Shown here piece by piece: positions 55,603 to 64,000 of a stretch of DNA of 64,000 nucleotides. The DNA lies in assembly GCA_001949185.1 (NCBI GenBank), contig BDGG01000005.1, positions 1,353,249 through 1,417,248 of the forward strand, read 5' to 3'. Positions within the stretch are counted from its first letter, which is position 1. The number at the start of each line of letters is the position of its first letter. The position numbers and the translations under genes are program-made. Under the pieces are notes generated by a model. That model worked only from the letters and a program-made list of their open reading frames with translations, had not been told where the DNA came from and made no database searches. This stretch comes from Ramazzottius varieornatus. Its lineage: Eukaryota > Tardigrada > Eutardigrada > Parachela > Ramazzottiidae.

Positions 55603-57106
55603 ATGCGACTGTGCGTACTATTTATCGTTGTGTGGACCTGTTACGGCGCAAACCGACTGTACGATATTGCCGATTATGTGACCAACGACTGCAACACTGT
55701 GGATCCTCATGTGCTCAAGTACCTGCTCCATCGAGATCAAGACCACCCCACAGGACTGGAAGAATTTATACGGGAATGGCGCGAAGCGGGTGAGAAACCT
55801 CCTAAGCGTTTCCGTAAGTCTGTGGAGCGTCGATACTCCAGGACCACGAATGTCAAGAAAAAAGTTCGGCTTGCTGTCGTTAGTGCGCGCTGGGTTTTGT
55901 AATTGGTTTATTGATGAGTAAAAAAGTTGGTGAATTTGTGAAATTTCCGATCACCAAGTTTTATGAAGCTCCCGAAAACGCGGTCAGGCATTCTGGTCTT
56001 CATTGTCATATTCAGCCAAAGCAAATGCCCTTACGTTCAAAGAGACCAACATGTTACCGCTAAATTTCAAGAAAAGCTACAAGGTTTCCGTTCTGATTTC
56101 ATCATCAGAAATTGTTGAGCTTCTGGCCAGACAAAGAATTGCTTTCCGCGGCACCAGATGCAAGTTCACTAGCAAGGAGATGACAATCAGAACTGGTCAC
56201 GAGTTATTTAATGTTGATGACTGGAGATTCAGCAATTTCGGTTTGATGTACTTGTTTCGAATGGACTCGACCTGGGTCTTCTGAATAGCATCAAACAGGA
56301 GCCGTCTAAAACTCGTTAGTATTCTCCCGAAGTACAAAAAAAGCTTATTGCTCTTCAAGGCAGCTAAATTCTTATTGAGATAAATATTTAAACCTGGAGC
56401 AGCCTATGCAGTTGAAATTCAACCACGTCCATGCGTAAAGTGTGACCAGTACGAGTGTCCGGAGCAGGAAGAAGAAACTCGCCATCAATCAATCAAGATT
56501 ATCAGACAGTTTGTAGAGCTTCTGATCTGTAAGAACAATGACCGAATGAGCATATCCATCAATCTGCCCAACGGTCAGTTATCCACCATTAAAATTGACA
56601 AAAAGTGGGTTTTTGGGTTTATCTCGGTAGCCGTTGGACGAAAATATTCGACGCAAGGGGACAAATAAGTACTTTTTCGAGTATCCATTCGGTGGGCAGC
56701 TTCCAGAGGCAGCGATTGGATTCAGAAGGGCACTTTAAACAAACGTATTCCGGTATTAGTGCAGTTTTATGGCACCATAGTAATTCACCAAACAAATTAA
56801 ATTAATTGTATGTTTCAGTATGAAGACCGTCCCACAACCGAAAGTTTGATCCATCCGATACAGGCCACTACGGCCCTGCGTTTCAGTGCGCCACTAGATC
56901 GGAGAAGCGAGCGCTTCGTCGTCACTACAGAATTCCCCTTCGAGTACTTCGGATCCAGCGGTAATTCATGCCGATGGCGCTTGGAACTCGTTTCCTCATC
57001 AATCAGACTGGCAAACCAATGTTGTTCCGACCAATCTTCAAACCAATGTTGTTCCGACATGGCTTTTTCAGTTTCGATTTCAATTACGATTGACTGGAAT
57101 CTCTAG
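55603..57106 (+). CDS. Unknown secreted protein, about four exons
   Basis: Exon 1 (55603-55813) starts MRLCVLFIVVWTCYGANRLY, a clear signal peptide, and ends at a strong donor (TTTCC|GTAAGT). Exon 2 (56016-about 56240) follows an ATATTCAG acceptor in matching phase 1 and contains YKVSVLISSSEIVELLARQR. Exon 3 (56412-about 56626) joins in phase 1 if the weaker donor at 56241 is used; it has PCVKCDQYECPEQEEETRHQ and SISINLPNGQLSTIKIDKKW. Exon 4 (56819-57106) joins in phase 0 and contains FSAPLDRRSERFVVTTEFPF. The product would be about 312 residues with no transmembrane helix. I recognise no family. No stop interrupts the exons, so the gene may be intact and expressed. The exon 2-3 donor and the last exon's end are the weakest points. 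Confidence 0.5.
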
Positions 57107-57680
57107 CGCAGCAGCAATCTAATCCACTTGTAGTTCGTCCTGGTTGGGTTACGAATCAATCACGAATGATTCATATACGACTCTCGATAGTACGGACAAA
57201 CGCGCAAAGGGCGGAAAATGTTACGAGGTAGACGGCATGGGGATTAGAAGTCGGAAATTCCGGCGTAGTGATTGAAAGTCTCAATTTTGGCTTTCCCTGC
57301 GTCAAACTTTTCTTTCTTGGTATCCAAATTAAGAAATCCCTGTTCCCATTCTCTACAAACCTTTAGACGGCAAAACAGGAGTCAAACTGGTCAGATGTGA
57401 GCCTTGAAAGGGAGAGGGGTGTCGAGCAATGTTAAACAGCATATGAGGTGTACTAAGATCAAACAATTACGGAAGAACTGACTGGGAGCGTGAATCTGTC
57501 ATTCCGAAAAAGAGCTACAAATTTTGCCCGAAACGAATTTTCCCGGCATTATTAATTTTTGACTGCTTTTGACTTGCAGCGATATGTCTTCTCCATCGGA
57601 AGCACTGATGCCTTTATCTGAAGACAATAATCTACACTCAAAAAACGAGGATCCAGCGATACAAAAGTAACAAACAAATA
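57107..57680. other. No gene; one CGAGG-type MITE end
   Basis: Near 57222 the sequence TTACGAGGTAGACGGCATGG matches the MITE end at 38551. Its partner was not found. Confidence 0.4.
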
Positions 57681-58970
57681 CTACACAGAAATTCCCTTCT
57701 TGACGTTTAGAACATAAAACACTTCATCCAAGCCTTTCGTATCGCTGACAGTACTGTGAACAGAATAACAATTACCGCGAAGGATATCTATCGATATTCG
57801 CTGCCAGACGAGCTCCTTACCGTTTTTCCATGAGACTTGTGTCATGCCGTCTGGTCGTCTCTTGTCTTTCCTGAAGATCCCTGGTGGTTCAAGGATGGCA
57901 GGAACCTGGGCCGATGTCAAGGCACGTTTGAGCGACTCGTTCAACGAGCTGTGTCGGCTATGACGACCACCACTAAACTTGCAGCTCAAACCGTCCTGAC
58001 CGTATTCATCCACGTTGGTACCAGAGCGACAGATATGCGGACGACACAGCTTGGCACCCAAACGTAGACCAACGCTTATCCGAGGGCGTTGTTCTCGAGC
58101 AGATTACCCAATGAAGCGGGAGGTAGCGCGTGGAGCCAAGAGCCTGCGTTCTTGTCTGAAACGGCAAGCAGTCTCGCTTTATGGTTGTCCGGAGCGGTAC
58201 TTACCAGGCCGGCATGGACCTTTGAGAACAGGCATGTCTCAGGTTTTCTGTTGACGGCGTAGGTCTCGGCAAGGAGGCTCGGCAGTGGTCAGAAGACCCC
58301 ACTTGGAAACGGCGAGGTTTGCTTCGCTGTCCACGTCTGCGTCAGGCAAGATGTCGAGTACCAGTTGATGTACAGAGTGGATCGATGCCAAGAAGGCAGG
58401 AAGCGCGACCTCCTCTGTAGGACGGATACCTGATCACCCTCGACCGACTGGCAGCGTTGCTTGTCGCCATGGACCGGAAGTCATTTCGACGTTGCAGATC
58501 TCCGAGAGGCTAAGACGAACCACCTCATCGAACTCTTGTAGCACCCAACGCACCTTCCAGACAGGAGAGCAGCGAAGGATGTGCAGCAACTTCGGCAGGC
58601 ACAGGCAGTTCTTGAGCAGGAAGAGGGCCTGGTGAGCGAACAACAAGTTGAGGTTAGAGTGGACCATCGTGATCTTACTGGTTTTCGCTCGGATAGCTTC
58701 TTCCAGACCCTCTTCCAGTAGCGTGCACCTAAAAGGTCTAGGTCACTCCTGGACGGAAACAGGATGCCGAGGCAGGCAGCAGCTGCTTCTTGTTCGCTAG
58801 CTAGAAGCTCCTGAAGCGAACCGCCGAAAGCAAACAACTCACACTTGGAAGGGATAATGAATGCGTATGTTGACTCAACCTTTGTCTGAAGCAACAATCG
58901 TTTGACTCGAACCACCTTAAAACAGTACCAAATTTCTACTCCAAAGCTTTCCTTCCAGTATACCACCGAA
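57681..58970 (-). pseudogene. R2-like retrotransposon fragment (second copy)
   Basis: The minus strand retains NPSKCELFA, a FPSRSDLDLLGARYW block and LNLLFAHQALFLLKNCLCLP, matching the thumb region of 6640-9540. After a decayed stretch come the C-terminal finger (DEYGQDGLSC then GRHSRH), SLNESLKRALTSAQVPAILE, and RRPDGMTQVSWKNGKELVWQ of the endonuclease. The polymerase core is absent, so it is 5'-truncated, as is usual for non-LTR copies. Frameshifts and stops abound. Confidence 0.85.
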
Positions 58971-59079
58971 TCACGAAGAACGGATACCGCGGATTTTGCG
59001 CTGTTTTGTGACTAGAATTTCCATCAGCCAAAAACCTCTCTAACAGGAGGTCACGTGTGCTTAGCCACACTTTTTCCGC
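58971..59079. other. Transition to minisatellite-like DNA
   Basis: Nothing recognisable. Confidence 0.3.
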
Positions 59080-59590
59080 TTATTCTGCGTGCTTCGACGT
59101 CATAACTTTCACGGCAACGGTTGGCTCGCTTGTTCCGCCTTTTCCGCCTGTCGAATAGTCAAAATGTGCTATACCAGACAGATGTAAAACGACGCTTATT
59201 CTGCCTCTTCCTCATACTACTGTATATCAACGAAGTCGCAGAGATTGCAAACTGCACAAGTTACTATTCTGCTTGACCCGCTTGCTCCGCTGATCAGATT
59301 TTGCTTATTCCGCTTGTTTTGCTTATTCCGCTTGTTTTGCTTGTGAGATTTACAAAAAAGCAACAGTTCGCGAATGAGATCATCTAACTTGCCACTACTT
59401 TGCTTATTCCGCTTGTTCCGCGTACAAGATTTACAAAGTCCAGAGGTCTGCAAACCAGATCAAAACTTCATAGAACACTACTCCACTTATTCCGCATATT
59501 TCGTTTATCAGATTCTGAATTCGGAAGAACAAAGACTTCGAAAACCTAACTGAAGCCTTTAGATTTGCTTATTCCGCGTGTGCAATTCAC
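59080..59590. repeat. Degenerate minisatellite of GCTTATTCCGCTTGTT
   Basis: Units such as GCTTATTCCGCTTGTTTT recur across about 500 bp, best at 59296-59345 where a 20-bp unit is repeated two and a half times. Translated on the minus strand it gives a KRNKQN repeat, which I regard as a consequence and not a gene. Confidence 0.75.
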
Positions 59591-60776
59591 AAAAACCAAA
59601 AGTTTGCGGACGAGATAGAAACTTCCGAGACTATGATTCTGCCTGTTCCAATAATCACATTCCGACAGAGCAAAAGCTTCCATAACGACACTAGAGCTGT
59701 GGAACTTATATTACTTCTTCTCTTCGATCGTTTTTCCACTATTTGCAGCTACAAGTATTTGAGAAATTCTCTAGGTCCGAAAGCCATTTTCCGCAAACAG
59801 AAACTCGACCCCCTCAGACAGAAACTCGACCCTTGGTACAATAAAATCAGGTGGCGCGCGCACAGCCACGAGCATCTTTGTTATGCAAAATTTGGATTCC
59901 TAGCGATCAACATATACAGATTTCGTTTTTTCGGTTTGGTGTGGTGAGGTGCACCGAAAGAGTGGTGTCCTATTCACACCACACTGGAAAAAGGGGTGTG
60001 GCTTTTGCACCGAAAAAGTAGTTTTAGTGTGGAAGAACACCAAACCGAAAAACAACATACTACACTTAATCACACTTTTGCCACGTCTAACAGGGAGGCA
60101 CCACGAACGAGCGACTGGTTCTTTCATATGGGGGACTGAAATGACGCTTCGGACGTCATGCTTTTCTCTACAAGATATAAACTATGAGACAAAAAAGTTG
60201 CGTGAAGGGCGCGGGTCGGCGCGGGGTCCGAAAGACTTCAGTGACCGCGATTGTTGCGGGCAGAGGACCAGGGTTGGCATTTTCGCGTTTGCCACCTCCC
60301 TCGCTGTAAGAGCTCAAAGTAAGCTGGATAAGAATCCTTCTTGGGATGTGCTGAGCTCAGTTGTTTTTGAAAATTCAAAAGATATTGTTGGCACACGTTT
60401 CGAAGGACACGCTGCCGGACTGCGTTAAAATAAATTGTGAATTTCTGATTTTTGTCCGATTGGCCGAGCAACCATGGACGTCACATCCGTGTTATCTTTT
60501 CTAAACGGATTTTGGAATCCGTCGGGAATCGGTGTGCTGGAAATAGGTTACCTGTTCCGTTGCGCCAGGGACTCTGGTACAAAGTTATCGGGTCTCTTTA
60601 TCAGGCCAACAAAATTCTCTTCTTGATGGGCACACAACGGAAATATAGTGTAAAACTGCATCCCTGCACGGTCTTCCACCTGGGTGAAACTGGGATCTGA
60701 AAATTGGTATCTCCAGCAAGAAGTAGAAAAATAAAATCGAATGGAAGACCGTGAGGTGCGCTTTTTTTACACTGTA
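59591..60776. other. No recognised gene
   Basis: It contains the CACACCGAAAA-type repeat (59935-60075). A plus-strand frame at 59949-60428 starts within that repeat and has no domain. Confidence 0.4.
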
Positions 60777-60920
60777 CGAGGAGCTGGACCCAACTTTGTC
60801 CGCTGGCTAAAACTTTGTACACTATGTCGCGCCCACATCACAAGCCTAAATGCCCAAGACTAGCTCGTGACGTAGTATACAAAGTTTAAGACGGCGGACA
60901 AACTTAGGTCCAGCTCCTCG
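60777..60920. mobile_element. CGAGGAGC-type MITE, 144 bp
   Basis: The ends read CGAGGAGCTGGACC and GGTCCAGCTCCTCG, with TA on both sides (60775-60776, 60921-60922). The inverted arms extend for about 55 bp through a TTTGTCCGC block. Single ends of the same family lie at 6077 and 14554. Confidence 0.88.
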
Positions 60921-60922
60921 TA

Positions 60923-61365
60923 CTAAGTACGATATGATCGTGACGGCACCGGTTTCCCTTTGATGAAGAACTGTTGCCGTTACGAAGCAGTGTAACTCAG
61001 CAACGTGACCGCGCTCGTTATAAAAGCAAATACGGCATCACTCACGTCTGTAATAGTTAAATACTCAAAATTCTAACCGTATGTTCGATGTACTCCATCT
61101 TAGCAGAACTGGCGAATGTAGTAAAAATTGTGCAACTTTCTGGATCAGATTAGCTTCGTGTACCAGGCCGGATGGGATTTTTGATGCTTTACATTGCGTG
61201 CTTTTGCGCGGTTTGACCGAGGATATTGATTCTGCTGTCATGCTACAGTCTGCGACCGTTGGCAATCTCCGCTTGCTCTTGACGTATATCTGCACGATGA
61301 GCACGGTTATCGGTAAGACTGGCTAAGCAATACGGCTAACGCTGCTCATTTTCGGATTGTTCTCA
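60923..61365. other. No recognised gene
   Basis: An open frame on each strand around 61065-61326 overlaps the other; neither is convincing. Confidence 0.4.
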
Positions 61366-61912
61366 CAAGGGATTACGCTTGTGCTCCACCTCTGAGCCAA
61401 ACACTGGGATGGCAAAAAGATAGAGAAGAGTTTTCTCTACAAACACAGACAGGGCAATTCGGCTTAAAAATAATCATGGACGCCAGTGCGGAGATCGGGA
61501 AGAAGGGCGTACATACCGTACAATCCTGCCGCGGTGACGTAAAGTTCCTCGATCGGAGGTTACTAGTTAATCACAAGACGATCAGCTGATCGGCTGACGC
61601 GTTCTTCCTGCGCCGCATGGCCTGCGTTTGCGCATTACTACAAGCGTGTTAGTGGGTAGTTCGGAACGAAAGCGTCGGAACAGTCAATCAGCTGATCGTC
61701 TTGTGGTTAACTAAAAAGTATCGATCGAAGAACTTTACGTCACCGCGGCAGCATTTGTACGGCATTTGCGTCCTTCTTCCCGATCTCCGCACAGGCGTCC
61801 AGGATTTCTTTTTGAACCGAATTGCCCTATCTGTGTTTGTAGAGAAACTCTTCTCTATTTTTTTATTATCCCAGTTTTGACTCAGAGATGGAGCACAGGC
61901 GTAATTCCCTTG
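61366..61912. mobile_element. Foldback element with ~230-bp inverted arms
   Basis: The left arm (61366-61599) and right arm (61684-61912) are inverse copies at high but imperfect identity, with an 85-bp spacer. Shared blocks include AGAGAAGAGTTT-TCTCTACAAACACAGA, the CGGAGATCGGGAAGAAGG stretch and the ATCAGCTGATCGTCTTGTG stretch in the right arm. Ends read ACAAGGGATTACGC and its near-inverse. No target duplication was found and no protein is encoded. Confidence 0.85.
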
Positions 61913-62724
61913 TCAGAAGAATGTAGAGAACTGGGTGATAGATTGCATTTTGGCAGTGGTATGTTCTAACTCTTTCCTGCTAACTGTTGGTGCCATGTGT
62001 GGAAGTTTCGCTCTCGTGGTAAAAACTAGACGCACAGATTACATGATTTTCCGAAGGAGATTGCCTTATTTCATGGGTGGTAAACCTAGATTTTCAGTAC
62101 GAACGTTTACCGATGAAAGTGTTCGAGGGTTAGTGGAATGAGGTAAACGGCGTGGAGATTTCTCCGCAGCATTGTTCTGCATACTTGCCTGATCTTAATA
62201 ACCCCGACAGGCTTTTTAAAATTGCGCGACGCCTCCGTCTCGTCCAAGGCTAGTATTTGTCGACCTCTGCTTCGTCCTGTAGAGCTTTGAGGAGGATGTG
62301 AACAAATTTTTACTGATTTAGATCAAGAAAAAGTGCTGTAGGCAGAAAGGTTCGAAACCTAGACCTGGAATATCCACGCTGAATTTTTTGACTTGAAATC
62401 TCCATGCCGACTGACTGAAGAAGATCCTGTAGACCAGATCACACAAAACTCTGCGGATCTGTAATTGTCGGCATGTGACAGTGAAAAAAACGGCGTCAGG
62501 CCTGCGCCAAGCGAAAATCGTGGCAGTGGTATGGACGTATTCCACAGTGTGGGCATGCGAATGCCGTGGTAGGAATGCTCCCAGCACAATGATTTTACAG
62601 CGTCATCCTAATTTATGTATACTGCTATCCATTTATTTTCACTGTCCCTTCTTGTATTCGCCGAATTCCAGTCCGAATTGGTCCAAACTTTGCCCAGAAA
62701 TTCAGAAATATTGTCTAGATGTTC
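61913..62724. other. No gene; possible CGAGG-type MITE end
   Basis: Near 62138 TGAGGTAAACGGCGTGGAG resembles the CGAGG MITE end. Nothing else is recognised. Confidence 0.35.
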
Positions 62725-62890
62725 TAGAGCTGTTAAAAACCAGACCAGACCACTTGGAAAGTGGTTTATATGGTTCATGTGGTTCGAGCCACCTCAAACC
62801 GTATGGCATCTCAAACCAAACCACTCAAACCGGTTTCGATCATGCGCCAAACCATATAAACCAGTGGTTTATGCGGTATAATATGGTTTG
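62725..62890 (+). repeat. Single hAT end (TAGAGCTGTTAA) with subterminal repeats
   Basis: The terminal TAGAGCTGTTAA is followed by AAACCAGACCAGACCA and many GGTTT and AAACC motifs. This matches the right end of the hAT element at 2475-4688 read inward. The other end is not seen before 64000. Confidence 0.75.
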
Positions 62891-64000
62891 CGGTAAGGGC
62901 AAACTTCGTACAAAATCTGCGGATTCCGTGCCAGACCTCGAGCCGAAATTGGCCATCTGGCATTGCCAATCCTTTTCCACCCAGTGCCACCTTGCGCAGC
63001 CGCATCGTTCTGATGAGCTATGACTAGTGATGCACAGCTTTAACTGGGTGCGCACTGTGTCTTACGCTGCCCGACTTGAGAACTACGCCTTCCGTCAGGC
63101 AGAAATCACAATTCCGACAGTGCTGAACAGAATTGATGGCGGAGAAAGGATTGTACTACCGCCTTGCTTGCCACGGTGCCTTTACAATTCCGGCACGCGC
63201 CAGTTTTGCCTGTTTGCGTGTGTTCGTAGAGAAACCAGCAACCAGTTTTCAAAAGTTCAAAGCCGTCTTATGAAGAACACTTTAGGCTTCCAAGCCACGT
63301 GAGCGATTAATCGCCACGTCAATGGATCGACCGGCCAGCAAAGGGATTGGTTTGGCTGCTCGACACCCTTGTTACTAGCAAGCGAGAAACCCTATCGGGA
63401 GTTTTGCTATAACTTGCCTGCTCCCCGGACGTTTGAATGCAAAAATTTATCTCTCTAAAGTGAACTGGGATATCTCTTTCATTCTTACTCAGCAATACCG
63501 TATCAACTTTTACTGAATTCCGGTCGAGAGCACTCAGATCTGTCGCAGCTGGGATTCATCAGCAATAAAGATTTCCACGTGACAATTTCGAGAAAGCTTT
63601 GATTCCTAGTGAAAGAATTTCTTATTGTCCAAGCCTACGCTTTCAGATTCGGAAAACATTGCATACGAAAGGCCAGTTTTCCGGTAGTTGCGAAGAAACC
63701 GATCCAAACCTGTCCGCACAGGGGTACCCATCGGTTTAGGGCAACTAGCAGAACCATCGTTGACCGGTTTCGATAGCTCAGGAAGACAAGAAAAACTTAA
63801 AATTGTTAAACTCGCTAAGGTGGCGCAGTGTACAAGTCTGTTTTTCCGGGAAATTTTCGAAAATGTTGTTTGAAAATCGAGCAAGTCGGAATCAAAAGCC
63901 TTCTGGTAGTTACCGAAGCAGACAACATCCAGTCATTCAGAATATCGAATCAGTTCTTTCACCAGATTGCATTGTTTCAGAAAATGAATGGAGAAATAGG
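62891..64000. other. No recognised gene
   Basis: Around 63280-63400 the sequence loosely resembles FB1 (CACGTGAGCGATTAATCG, GGATCGACCGGCCAG). Nothing else is recognisable up to the window edge. Confidence 0.35.

Noticed and set aside
59217-59453. Minus-strand frame encoding a KRNKQN repeat
   Set aside because: Simply the translation of the minisatellite unit.
59949-60428. Plus-strand open frame of 159 codons
   Set aside because: Starts in a CACACCGAAAA-rich repeat, no domain, no splice context.
1-64000. CRISPR array, bacterial operon or plasmid origin
   Set aside because: Introns, eukaryotic transposons and a polyadenylation signal show a eukaryotic nuclear genome; the tandem repeats lack regular spacer structure.

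Overview
The window is animal (metazoan) nuclear DNA. Its genes are split by GT-AG introns, it has no operons, and it is packed with the remains of eukaryotic transposons. One gene is recognisable as the gamma-type accessory subunit of the CatSper sperm calcium channel, which suggests an animal with flagellated sperm. I cannot name the lineage. All family assignments come from reading the sequence by eye; no database search was possible.

Layout. 1-5.4 kb: a pogo/Tigger-like element split by a hAT element, which carries an exact 8-bp target duplication. 6.6-9.5 kb: a decayed non-LTR retrotransposon of the R2-like, restriction-endonuclease type. 11.9-12.6 kb: two short inverted-repeat elements (MITEs). 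13.1-14.4 kb: a complete-length but broken Tc1/mariner element. 15.4-17.1 kb: a mariner element with a 417-bp MITE inside it. 17.8-29.2 kb: the CATSPERG-like gene, with one 2.9-kb exon, a 7.7-kb intron full of transposons, a terminal exon and a polyadenylation signal. 30.7-31.8 kb: a decayed tyrosine-recombinase-type (DIRS-like) retrotransposon. 33.5-41.4 kb: MITEs, foldback repeats, tRNA-like remnants and a deleted Tc1-like element. 41.6-49.1 kb: a 7.5-kb Mutator-like element (MULE) with terminal inverted repeats and a perfect 9-bp target duplication. 49.9-52.9 kb: a second DIRS-like element. 55.6-57.1 kb: an unrecognised gene of about four exons for a secreted protein. 57.7-59.0 kb: a second R2-like fragment. 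59-64 kb: minisatellite-like DNA, MITEs, a large foldback element and one hAT end.

The most notable object is the MULE. Besides a multi-exon transposase with a SWIM-type zinc finger on the minus strand, it carries a convergent plus-strand gene of about ten exons. That gene begins with a chromo-barrel (MRG15/MSL3-type) domain and has long acidic and basic tails. The two genes converge between the terminal repeats, the same layout as mudrA/mudrB in maize MuDR, but with a chromatin-reader-like second protein. Several introns of both genes contain copies of a GAGCTCGCCGGCA motif. The MULE landed inside the terminal repeat of a small MITE, and both nested insertion sites can still be read.
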